Source: JAWKSY01 sp041402125 | GTDB taxonomy: Bacteria > Planctomycetota > GCA-002687715 > DRQF01 | Length of the DNA: 64,000 bases | Direction: 5' to 3' | Assembly (NCBI GenBank): GCA_041402125.1 | Contig: JAWKSY010000006.1 | Span: forward strand, 62,001 to 126,000 | Part shown: positions 11,600 to 20,320 of the stretch, piece after piece | Numbering within the stretch: position 1 is the stretch's first letter | Layout of the letters: every line of letters begins with the position of its first letter | Translations under genes and position numbers: made by a program | Notes under the pieces: generated by a model | The model's input: the letters and a program-made list of their open reading frames with translations, nothing else | The model's database searches: none | What the model was told of the DNA's origin: nothing

Positions 11600-14500
11600 A
11601 TGAGCTGCATCCGCCCCACCCTCGTCGCCCTCTTCGCGGCCGTCGCCCTCGCGGCGCCCCTGGCCGAGACCCTCCATGCCCAGGGGGCCGTCCGCGAGAA
11701 GGAGCTCATCTCCATCACGGCCGAGCAGCGCTCGCTCGCCCGGCGGCTGCGCAACCTCGAGACGAAGATGACGCGTCTCAAGGCGCGCCTCGAGAAGGAG
11801 GACCGGGGCTTCTCCGCCCAGCTCCTCCAGCGCGGCATCGACGCCATCCGCGAGATGCAGCTCGAGTCCGAGATGATGGGCGTCGTGAAGGACCTCGAGC
11901 AGGCGAAGCACTTCCAGAGCCTCGACAAGCAGCGCCAGCTCGTCCTGAAGCTCTCGCAGCTCCTCGAGATCCTCCTCGACCGCCGCGAGGACAAGTTCGA
12001 CGAGCGTCTGGCCGAGATCCAGAAGACCCTCGAGACCCTCGACGGCATCCGCGACGAGCAGCGGGACGTCGAGCGCCGGACCGAGGACCTCAACAACAAG
12101 CTGAGCGACGCGCAGATGAAGGCGCTCGGCGAGGCGAAGGCGAAGATCGACGCCCTGAAGGCCGAGCAGGACCGCGTCCTCGACGAGACCGCGAAGGAGC
12201 TCGACACGAGCACCGACCTCGTCGAGGACCTGGCGCGTCGGGCCGAGGCCCTCGCCCGCGGCGAGCAGGCCCTCGCCGAACGCGCCGAGAAGGACGCCCG
12301 CCGCGGCGGCGCCGACGCCCAGACGCTCGAGGCCGCCTCGCGCGCCCTGGAGGAGATGGAGGCCCGCGCCGGACGCGCCGGCGCCGAGATCGAGGCGCAG
12401 GCCGCCCTCGAGCGGGCGCGGGCGCGCCTCGACGAGATGGCGAAGGGGATCCGCGAATCCGAGGGGCCGCGCTCCGGCGCCCAGAGCCTCGCGCGGCGCG
12501 AGCGCCGCGAGCTGGACGATGCCCGCGCCGAGCTCGACCGCGCCGCGCGGAAGCTCGGCGAGGAGTCCCGCGACGCCGCCACGGCCGATCGCAACGCGGC
12601 CCGCCGCGCCGGAGCGGACGCCGCCTCCCGGGATGAGGAAGCCCGTCGTCGCGAGGCGCGCAGCGAGGAACTCCGCGCCGCCCTCGACGCCGCCGCCCGC
12701 GCGCTCGACGAGGCGATGGCCCGTCAGAGCGTGAATCCCGACGCCTCCGCCGAGGAGCGCGACGCCGTCCGACGCCAGGCCGCCGAGGCCACCGAGGCCG
12801 CCCGCGATCGCCTCGCCCGCGACGCCGAGGCCGCCGCCGCCACCGCCGAGCAGGCGCAGGCCGAGCTCGAGGCCGACGCCGAACGCGCCGCCGCCACCGC
12901 CGAGGCCCTCGCGCAGGAGGGCGCCCGCGAGTCCGAGGCGCGGAAGGCCGCCGCCGCGTCCCGCGAGCCCGGAGCCGAGGCCGAGGCCGGCGAGCGCGCC
13001 GAGACGGAAGCTTCCCTCGAGTCGGCCGCCGCCGCCGCGAAGTCCGGCCAGGAGTCGCTGCGGAGGTCCGCGCAGGCGGCCGGCGAGCAGCGCCCGGCCG
13101 AGGCCGGCGAGGCCGCCGACCAGGCCCAGGCCGCGCTCGAAGGCGCGTCAGGCCGTGGAGCGCGCCCGCGGCGCCACGAGCAGCGAGGCCGACCGCCAGG
13201 CGACGGCCTCCCAGCAGGAGGCCATGGCCGAGAGCGCGGAGCGGCTCGCCGAGTCGCTCGAGGAGTCCGCGCGACGCCGCGAGGAGTCGGGAGACGCCTC
13301 CGCCGAGAGCCGCGCGGCCAACGAGGGTCTCCGTGAGGCCGCCGCCTCCGCCCGCGAGGCGGCGAGCGAGGCCCGCAAGTCAGCCGAGGCCATGAAGGGC
13401 GGACGCGACGGCGAGGCGGCCGAGGCCGCGCGCAAGTCGAGGCCGCCCTCGCCGAGGCGCAGAAGAAGGCCGAGGAGGCCCTGAAGGATCTGCGCCGCAA
13501 GACCGACGAGGACGCCCTCGAGCGCGCGAAGGAGAAGCAGAAGGACCTCAGCCGCAAGATGGACGAGGTCAAGGAGGAGCTCGACCGCCTCCAGACCGAG
13601 GCGCAGAACAACGAGAGCCTCGGCCAGGCCAACGAGGCCGCGAGCGGCGCGCGCTCCGCCTCCGAGAAGGCCGAGAACGCCCTCGACCGCAAGCGCCCCG
13701 GCGAGGCGGGTCGCGAGCAGATCAACGCCGCCCAGGACCTCCAGCGCGCCTCCGACGCCGTCCAGCGCGCGATGGACCGCGAGAACGAACGCCGTGCGAC
13801 CGAGGAGGAGCGCATGAAGGAGCTCGCCCGTCGCCAGGAGGAGCTCGAGAAGCAGGGCAAGGAGCTCGCGCAGCGCCTGAAGGAGAAGGGCTCGGAGAGC
13901 GCCGACAAGATGCAGAAGGCCTCCGAGGCCATGGAGCGCGCCAGCCAGTCGATGAACGGCGAGCAGCCCGACTCCGAGCAGGCCGAGCGCGAACAGGAGG
14001 AGGCGCTCGACTACCTCGACGAGGCGCGCGAGGAGCTGCGCAAGCAGCGCGACGACTACCAGGACCTCCAGCAGGAGGAGCTCCTCTTCAACACGAAGAA
14101 GGAGATCGAGAAGCTGATCGAGGCCCAGGAGGCGATCAACGCCGAGACCGTCGGTCTCGACGCGCGCAGCCAGGAGGCCGGCGGCGTCTCGCGCTCCCTG
14201 CGCAAGAACTACCGCGACCTCGGCGTGCGCCAGGAGGCCTCCCGCGCGAAGATCGAGGAGATGAACCAGGCGGTGAAGGAGGAGCAGGTCCTCGCCTTCA
14301 CCTTCCTCTTCGACGAGCTCTCGCGCGACATGACCCAGATCGTCGAGTCGCTCAAGAAGTTCCGCGGCGGGACGCTGACCCAGGCCCTGCAGGGCGACGT
14401 CCTCGACAACCTCCGCCTCATGACGAAGACCCTCGACGACGAGATCAAGGCGCGCCAGCAGGCGGCGCAGAACCGCGAGAACGAGGAGAAGAAGGAGGAG

Positions 14501-14791
14501 GAGGAGAACGAGGACCAGCCGGAGGAGAAGCCGAAGCTCGTCAACGAGATCGCCGAACTCATCCTCGTCCGCAACATGCAGGAGAAGCTGAACGAGCGGA
14601 CGAAGACCCTGCTCGAGCGCAGCGACCAGATCCGCGAGGCCGGCGGCCTCGGCCCGGTGGACGAGCTGCTCGTGAAGCGCCTGCTCGCCCGCCAGAACCA
14701 GATCAAGGAGCTCTTCGAGAAGCTCCTGCAGCAACAGGCTCCGGGCGCCCCGAACGACGGGTCGCACGGAGAGGAGGAGGACGGACGATGA
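11600..14791 (+). CDS. Giant secreted Ala/Glu-rich coiled-coil protein (two frameshifts)
   Basis: A signal peptide (MSCIRPTLVALFAAVALAAP, cleavage after LHAQ) is followed by roughly 1,030 residues of almost unbroken heptad-like helix rich in Ala, Glu, Arg and Asp. The first frame runs to about 13140. The protein continues in a second frame from about 13143 (ARQAVERARGATSSEADRQA) to about 13433, and in a third frame (VEAALAEAQKKAEEAL) to the TGA at 14789-14791. A two-base loss in a GAG-AAG context would explain the first break. The last segment is less Ala-rich and contains an acidic/Lys stretch (ENEEKKEEEENEDQPEEK). The product is probably a periplasmic fibre or spacer working with the DUF4175-like protein before it. 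Its stop overlaps the next ATG by four bases. Confidence 0.75.
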
Positions 14792-15582
14792 TCGCTCTCA
14801 CCACCCGGATCGCGGCCTTCGCGCTGCTCGCCACCCTCTTCGCCTCGCCCCTGCGGGCGCAGGAGGAGGAGTTCGACCCGCGCGAGGCCATCAAGAAGAT
14901 CCAGAAGGAGCTCGACCAGATCGTCGAGAACCTCGCCGAGCTCAGCTCGCGCAAGATCGACCCCGAGGCGGGCGACCGCGTCGTGAGCGACATCGACGAG
15001 CTGCTGCGCGACCTCTCGTCCTCCCAGGCCGGAGTCGTCCAGAACATCGACGAGATCCTCGCGAAGATGAAGAGCCGGGAGAGCAAGAACTCGAGCTCGA
15101 ACTCCTCCCAGTCGCAGTCGCAATCCCAGTCGAACTCCCAGTCGCAGTCCGGCTCGAGCTCGCAGTCGGGGTCGGAGTCCGGATCCCGGGGCGGCTCGAA
15201 GCCCCAGGACCGCAACGCCGGCGGTCGCCGCGATCGCAACGAGGGCAACCAGGGCCGCAAGGAGGGCCAGGGGCAGCCGCAGGGCAAGAAGCCTGGCGAG
15301 GAACCGGGCGGCAAGCCGGAGTCCGAGGGCGGCAAGCCTCAGGGCGGCGAGGGCGACCCGAAGGGCGGAGAGAACGCCCAGGACAACCAGCAGTCGAACT
15401 CCGGCCGGAAGGCCCCGGGTTCCGGCAGCGAGCGCGTCGATCCCGAGTTCGACCGCCAGGGCTGGGGTTACCTCCCGAGCGAGGTGCGCCAGCTCCTGAT
15501 CGAGAAGAACTTCCGCGACTACTTCCCGGACTACGACCGGGAGATCGCGGACTACCTCAAGAGCATCAACAAGCGCCCCTGA
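14788..15582 (+). CDS. Secreted Ser/Gln/Gly-rich low-complexity protein
   Basis: The ATG overlaps the previous stop (ATGA), so the gene is translationally coupled. A signal peptide (ATLFASPLRAQ) is followed by a helical segment (residues 27-95), a Ser/Gln repeat (SQSQSQSQSNSQSQSGSS, about 104-125), a basic/Gly-rich region (about 130-215) and a compact C-terminal motif (WGYLPSEVRQLLIEKNFRDY). The ending resembles C-termini of long helical envelope proteins in planctomycete clusters of this kind, where the conserved W..LP..VR segment follows low-complexity sequence. The flexible middle suggests a linker that extends from the membrane or cell wall. No enzymatic feature is visible. Confidence 0.8.
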   Translation: MIALTTRIAAFALLATLFASPLRAQEEEFDPREAIKKIQKELDQIVENLAELSSRKIDPEAGDRVVSDIDELLRDLSSSQAGVVQNIDEILAKMKSRESKNSSSNSSQSQSQSQSNSQSQSGSSSQSGSESGSRGGSKPQDRNAGGRRDRNEGNQGRKEGQGQPQGKKPGEEPGGKPESEGGKPQGGEGDPKGGENAQDNQQSNSGRKAPGSGSERVDPEFDRQGWGYLPSEVRQLLIEKNFRDYFPDYDREIADYLKSINKRP

Positions 15583-16799
15583 TGCGCGGCGTGCGGAGTC
15601 TGGTCGCGGGACTGCTCGGGATCGCGGCGGCGTTCCTCGGCGCCTGCGACGGCCCCGCCCCCACCCCGCCCCAGGAGGCGACGCGCGCCGCGCCCCCGCC
15701 GCCGCTCTCGCCGCCGGCGCCGCGGCCCTCCAATCGCCCGCTCCCCTCGACCCCGGAGGCCGACCCCCTCGACGAGGCCGACGCCGTCGCGGCCTCGCTC
15801 GTCGAGCGCGGCCTCGCCTACCTCGCCGAGCACCAGAATCCCGACGGCTCCTTCGGCGGCGAGGAGTCCCGCAACGTTCGCCTCGCCGTCTCCTCGATCG
15901 CCACCCTCGCCTTCCTCGCCGACGGCAACTCCGAGCACCGCGGGCGCTACCACCGCGAGACCAGCCGCGGCGTGAAGTTCCTCCTCGACTGCGCGCAGCG
16001 CGAGGGCCCCGACCGCGGCGTCTTCCGCGCCGACGGCGACACGGGCTCGCGCATGCACGGCCAGGGCTTCGCCACCCTCGCCCTCAGCCAGGCGCACGGG
16101 ATGTTCGGGGTCGGGCGCCGCTTCGCCCGCTCGAGCACCGAGGTCCGCGACATCCTCTCCGAGGCCGTCGCCCTCATCCTCGCCTCGCAGAGCCGCGCCG
16201 GTGGCTGGGGATACCACCCCCGCCGCACCGAGGAGGACGAGGGCTCGATGACGGTCTGCATGATCCAGGCTCTGCGCGGCGCCCGCAACGCGGGCATCGC
16301 CGTCGCGCCGGGCCCGGTCCAGGACGCCCTCGAGTACATCCGTCGCTCCCAGAAGGAGGACGGCTCGATCCGCTACTCCCTCCACGGCGACCTGCGCTCG
16401 TCCTTCGAGCTCACCGCCGCGGGCGCCACCACGCTCACCGCCGGCGGCGACAACTTCTCCCCCGCTCTCGCCTCGGCCCGCGACTACCTCTGGGAGCGCC
16501 GCTTCGACGAGTTCCTCTCCGGCTCCGGCTCCCTCTCCTCCTTCCCCTACTACGGTCTCTTCTACGCCGTCCAGGCCCTGCACTTCGACTACGACGACGT
16601 GCGCGCCCGCCGCCTCGCCCGCTGCTACCCCGCCATCGTCTCCTGGTTCCGCGCCCACTTCGACGCCGACACCGGCGTCTACGTCCACACCGAGCACCCC
16701 CGCCACATGGAGATGGAGTACGGCGACGTCTACCGCACGGCCTTCGCCACCCTCACCCTCCAGATCCGCACCGGCTTCCTCCCGATCTTCCAGCGCTGA
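15582..16799 (+). CDS. Squalene-cyclase-fold lipoprotein, paralog of 8039-9244
   Basis: The start overlaps the previous stop by one base (TGATG). The N-terminus has a lipobox (LGAC at residues 20-23), so the protein is probably a lipoprotein. A Pro/Ala-rich linker precedes an alpha/alpha-toroid with QW-like repeats (QNPDGSFGGEE, QSRAGGWGYHP, QKEDGSIRYSL). The signature region reads TEEDEGSMTVCMIQALRGAR, and no DxDD cyclase motif is present. It is clearly homologous to the protein at 8039-9244, including the order of repeats and the identical last seven residues FLPIFQR. It ends the co-directional cluster; the next gene is convergent and 40 bases away. Confidence 0.82.
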   Translation: MRGVRSLVAGLLGIAAAFLGACDGPAPTPPQEATRAAPPPPLSPPAPRPSNRPLPSTPEADPLDEADAVAASLVERGLAYLAEHQNPDGSFGGEESRNVRLAVSSIATLAFLADGNSEHRGRYHRETSRGVKFLLDCAQREGPDRGVFRADGDTGSRMHGQGFATLALSQAHGMFGVGRRFARSSTEVRDILSEAVALILASQSRAGGWGYHPRRTEEDEGSMTVCMIQALRGARNAGIAVAPGPVQDALEYIRRSQKEDGSIRYSLHGDLRSSFELTAAGATTLTAGGDNFSPALASARDYLWERRFDEFLSGSGSLSSFPYYGLFYAVQALHFDYDDVRARRLARCYPAIVSWFRAHFDADTGVYVHTEHPRHMEMEYGDVYRTAFATLTLQIRTGFLPIFQR

Positions 16800-16839
16800 T
16801 CGCGGGGCGATCGCGGCGACCGACCGGACGCGAGGAGGG

Positions 16840-18483
16840 TCAGCGTCCGAGGAGGGCCCGCAGATCGGCCTCCAGGAGTGCCTTGTCGTCCCGCGTGAAG
16901 CGACGATGCCGTTGCGGCGGCGGGGGCGGCACACGCTCGAGGAGGGCGAGGACCCGCTCGACCGCCTCGGTCGAGGGGATCCCGGTCCAGGCCCGCGGTC
17001 GGAAGCGGGGGTGCCACATCTGGGTCCGCGCGATGTTGGCGATGTCCGGATCCGGGTCGTCGTGGTGCCGGAGGAGTCTCTCGAGTCCGTCGAGACCGGG
17101 GACGGTCGCGAGGAGGGACAGGGAGTTGCGGCGGACATGCGGCGGGCGTTCGGGAGCGAAGCCGCGCTCGAGCACCGCCTCGAGACCGAGCGGGGATCGT
17201 CGCCGGAGGAGACGGAGGGCGGTTCGCGACACGCGCGGGGCGGCATCGAGGAGGCTCTCCGCAAGCCTCGGACGGACGTCCTCGTCGCCGGCGAGCTTCG
17301 CGTAGGCGAGGAGCGCCGCCGCTCGAACGCGCGGACGACGATGTCCGAGGCGCTCGACGACGACCGGAACGTCCGTCCGATCTCCCCCGGTCTCGATGGA
17401 CGCGAGGGCTCGCTCCAGGCGTGGGCTCTCCGGATCGGCCAGCTCCGCGCGGATCAAACGGATCGGGTCGGAACCGAACCGCCGCTGCAGGAGATCGAAG
17501 GCGACCCAGGCCACCGTGCGGTTGGAGTCGAGGACGAGTTCCTCGAGTAGCGCGGGCAGATCGCGGGGAGGATGATCGTGGAGGACGAAGAGCGCCTCGC
17601 GCCTGACGATCCCGCAGTCGTCGAGGATGCCCTCTCGCGCGAGGGTCACGAGGTCGTCCGGCGCGAGTCTCCTCGAGAGCTCGCGGAAGGCGATCATCCG
17701 GGCGACCGGACCCGGATGGCCGAGCGCATGCCGGAAGAACCGCTCGGCCGGTCGCGGCTCGAGATCCCGCGCGACCTCGAGGGCCGCCCGGCGGACACGC
17801 GAGTCGTGGGAGTCGAGGGCGTGCCGGAGCCGGGGAGCGTCGTCTCCGCGGCGGAGGAACTCGCAGATCGCGTCGACGAGGGGCCGGTGCTCTCCCCGCC
17901 GACAATCGCGGAGACGCAGCACGAGCGGAAGCAGATCGGCGAGGTCGGCGGCCAGATCCGGGACCAGACACCCCTCGACCACGGTCCGGGCGAGTCGCCT
18001 CACCGACTCGACCCAGTCGTTGCAGCGGATCAGGGCCATCGCGAGGCCGGCCCGCCCGGGCTCCTGACGCGCGAGCACCTCGAGCGCCGCCTGCCGGACC
18101 CGTCCGTCCTGGTGTCCGGCCGCCACCGCCGCGAGGGCCGGAGGAACGGGGCGCCGCCCGAGGACGGAGCGCTTCCCGAGGAGGATCCGCTCGGCGCGAT
18201 CGCGCGGCCAGTCCGAGATGCGCGGCGCGAGTCGCTCGCGCTGCGCCACGTCGAGGCGCACGAATTCGAGTGCGGGCGCCCGATCGAAGAGGGACTCGAG
18301 GCACGCGCGGGCGGCCAGGGTGTAGTCCTCGACCGCGAGAAGGGGCGCCACGTCCGCGACGAGCACGACGCTCCCCTCCCGTGCGATGCGGCTCAGCCGG
18401 GCCCGGACGTCGTCGGGTCGTTCCGCGTCGATCGAGCGCCGGAGCGCTCGCGCGAACTCCACATCGCGGGACTTCTCCGGCAT
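16840..18483 (-). CDS. HEAT-repeat protein of unknown function
   Basis: This is a 547-residue protein without signal peptide or membrane segment, built almost entirely of paired helices of about 30 residues. Typical repeat cores are DGRVRQAALEVLARQ, DSRVRRAALEVARDL, CGIVRREALFVLHDH and RPRVRAAALLAYAKL. The C-terminal tail is Pro/Arg-rich (ERVPPPPPQRHRRF) and ends in a short helix. HEAT solenoids bind partner proteins or peptides. The start ATG at 18483 lies 28 bases after the stop of the membrane protein at 18512-19639, so the two are probably co-transcribed. No specific partner can be named. Confidence 0.75.
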   Translation of the reverse strand: MPEKSRDVEFARALRRSIDAERPDDVRARLSRIAREGSVVLVADVAPLLAVEDYTLAARACLESLFDRAPALEFVRLDVAQRERLAPRISDWPRDRAERILLGKRSVLGRRPVPPALAAVAAGHQDGRVRQAALEVLARQEPGRAGLAMALIRCNDWVESVRRLARTVVEGCLVPDLAADLADLLPLVLRLRDCRRGEHRPLVDAICEFLRRGDDAPRLRHALDSHDSRVRRAALEVARDLEPRPAERFFRHALGHPGPVARMIAFRELSRRLAPDDLVTLAREGILDDCGIVRREALFVLHDHPPRDLPALLEELVLDSNRTVAWVAFDLLQRRFGSDPIRLIRAELADPESPRLERALASIETGGDRTDVPVVVERLGHRRPRVRAAALLAYAKLAGDEDVRPRLAESLLDAAPRVSRTALRLLRRRSPLGLEAVLERGFAPERPPHVRRNSLSLLATVPGLDGLERLLRHHDDPDPDIANIARTQMWHPRFRPRAWTGIPSTEAVERVLALLERVPPPPPQRHRRFTRDDKALLEADLRALLGR

Positions 18484-18511
18484 CTCGGATCGAAACTCCG
18501 GTCCGAGGACC

Positions 18512-19639
18512 TCAGATCACCGCCTCGTCGACGATCTGCCGGCGCTTCCGCGCCCACTCCTCGTCGTCGAGGATCCCCTGGGTGCGCAGGGCCTCGAGGG
18601 CGTCGAGGCGCGAGCGCAGATCGTCCGCCGTCGTCGTCGCGGCCGGACGCGCGAGGAGCGGGGAGAAGGCCGGACCTTCGATCAGGAGCTGGCTGACGCC
18701 GAGCCAGAGAAGGGAGTGGAGGGCGTAGATCCAGGCGTAGAGCTTGAACGCGACGAGCAGGAGGGCCGGCGCGCCGACGGCGAGGAGCTCGATCGCGACG
18801 ATGGAAGGGATCGCGAGCAGGAAGAGCACTCCGGTCGAGGCCCCGAGAGTCTCGAGGCGACGTCTCGCCCAGATCGCCCCGATCAGCGCGATCACGAGGT
18901 AGGCGAGAGTCGTGAAGAGGATCAGCGCGAGGCCGACCGACTCGCGCCAGAGGTCGCCCGCGAGAAGCTCGCCGAGGACGCTGACGGGTTCGGGGCGGAT
19001 GGGCGTCGCGAAGGACACGAGGAACATCATGATCCCGAGGGACGCGGCCAGGCCGGTGAGGATACGCCCGCGGCGACGACGATCACGATCGTGCGCGATC
19101 AGCGACCAGCCGACGAAGGTCGCCGCGATGCTCAGGGAGACGACGACGGCCATGCGAAAGACCGGCCCGGAGAGGGGAAACACGAAGGCGATCACCCGCT
19201 GATCGCCCGCGGCGATCTCCAACACGAGGAAGAGCACGATCGGGATGGCCGCCAGGACGCCGGCACGGCGACGTCCCTCGAGGCGCCGGCTCGCGAGGAT
19301 CGCGCCGACCCCGAAGGCGAGCTGGATGGCCAGCGCCGAGGCGGCGCTCCCGAGGGAACGAGCCCCCACCCAGGACAGCTCGGTCCGGCCGAACTCGTTC
19401 CCCGCGTACGCCGGAACCAGCATCGCCAGGATGAGGAGGAACCCGCCGATCGTGCCCAGGCGACCGACGTCTCGGGCGTCGGGATCGAAGAGACGACGCA
19501 ACCGAACGACGTGGCCGGGAGCGGCGCGAGTCCCATCCGGAACGCAGGATGCGCAGTAGACCCGTCCCCCCGCCGTCCGTCGGCGCGGAGCTCCATCCGG
19601 GATGGACCCGGAGCACTCGTCGCAATACTCGATGATCAT
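18512..19639 (-). CDS. Polytopic membrane protein with N-terminal zinc ribbon and C-terminal SHOCT-like motif
   Basis: The 375-residue protein begins with a Cys4 zinc-ribbon pattern (C6-x2-C9-x19-C29-x2-C32). About eight membrane helices follow (residues roughly 58-325). It ends in a short amphipathic motif, RLDALEALRTQGILDDEEW, which matches the SHOCT (short C-terminal) pattern in which a helix, ITDEEF-like turn and second helix mediate oligomerisation. A possible -10 box TATCCT lies on the minus strand at 19670-19665, 25 bases before the ATG. The gene lies downstream of the sigma factor (124-base gap) and upstream of the HEAT protein. Its function is unknown. Confidence 0.75.
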   Translation of the reverse strand: MIIEYCDECSGSIPDGAPRRRTAGGRVYCASCVPDGTRAAPGHVVRLRRLFDPDARDVGRLGTIGGFLLILAMLVPAYAGNEFGRTELSWVGARSLGSAASALAIQLAFGVGAILASRRLEGRRRAGVLAAIPIVLFLVLEIAAGDQRVIAFVFPLSGPVFRMAVVVSLSIAATFVGWSLIAHDRDRRRRGRILTGLAASLGIMMFLVSFATPIRPEPVSVLGELLAGDLWRESVGLALILFTTLAYLVIALIGAIWARRRLETLGASTGVLFLLAIPSIVAIELLAVGAPALLLVAFKLYAWIYALHSLLWLGVSQLLIEGPAFSPLLARPAATTTADDLRSRLDALEALRTQGILDDEEWARKRRQIVDEAVI

Positions 19640-19762
19640 GTTCTCGACGCCTCTGACTGGCCCGAGGATACCCGGCTCGCGGGTCTCCGTCGCCCGCCGA
19701 CCCGGAAATCGACCGCCACCGAGAGGCCGCGCGGCCTGGAGGGGGCCCCGACTCGGGGGTTC

Positions 19763-20320
19763 TCAGGCCAGACGGCGACCCAGCCAGGCCCGAGCGAGGC
19801 GCCAGTCGGCTTCGATCGTCGCGATCGAGACGCCGAGACACTCGGCGACCTCGGCGACGCCGAGGCCGGCGAAGAAGCGCAGCTCGACGACGCGCGCCTG
19901 ACGGGAGGAGAGGCCCTCGAGTTCCTGGAGGGCCTCGTCGAGTTCGAGGAGATCGACGGAGGCGGAGGGAGAGCCGACGTCGGCGAGGGTGACGCGGTGG
20001 CTGTCGCCGCCTCGCTTCTCGGTCTTCCGGCGGCGCGAGGCGTCGATGAGGATGCGGCGCATGGTGACGGCGGCGACGGCGAAGAAGTGATTGCGGTCGA
20101 CGAAGTCGGAGGAGGCCGAGCCGGCGAGCTTCGCCCAGGCGTCGTGGACGAGCGCGGTCGGGGTGATCGTGGCGTCGTCGGAGCCGGGGCCGGCGATCTT
20201 GCGGGCCACGCCCTTCAGGTGGTTGTAGACCGCGGGGAGGATCTCGTCCCAGGCGCGGTCGGTGCCGGCGCCGATCTCGCCGAGGAGCGCGGTCAGAGAA
20301 CGCTCGAGATCGGGAGTCAT
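19763..20320 (-). CDS. ECF-family RNA polymerase sigma factor
   Basis: This is a 185-residue protein with the two sigma domains: region 2 (about residues 20-98, with TALVHDAWAKL and NHFFAVAAVTMRRILIDASR) and region 4 (about 130-182, ELEGLSSRQARVVELRFFAG followed by a helix-turn-helix GVAEVAECLGVSIATIEADW). The spelling of region 2 matches the TIGR02999-type ECF group common in Planctomycetota and Acidobacteria. Its ATG overlaps the stop of the preceding Ser/Thr kinase (ATGA), so both are made from one mRNA. This suggests that the kinase controls the sigma factor by phosphorylation or protein contact; no separate anti-sigma gene is seen next to it. Confidence 0.9.
   Translation of the reverse strand: MTPDLERSLTALLGEIGAGTDRAWDEILPAVYNHLKGVARKIAGPGSDDATITPTALVHDAWAKLAGSASSDFVDRNHFFAVAAVTMRRILIDASRRRKTEKRGGDSHRVTLADVGSPSASVDLLELDEALQELEGLSSRQARVVELRFFAGLGVAEVAECLGVSIATIEADWRLARAWLGRRLA

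Noticed and set aside
8039..16799. Assigning the squalene-cyclase-fold proteins as active hopene cyclases.
   Set aside because: Neither has the DxDD motif, both are exported, and they are much shorter than true squalene-hopene cyclases.
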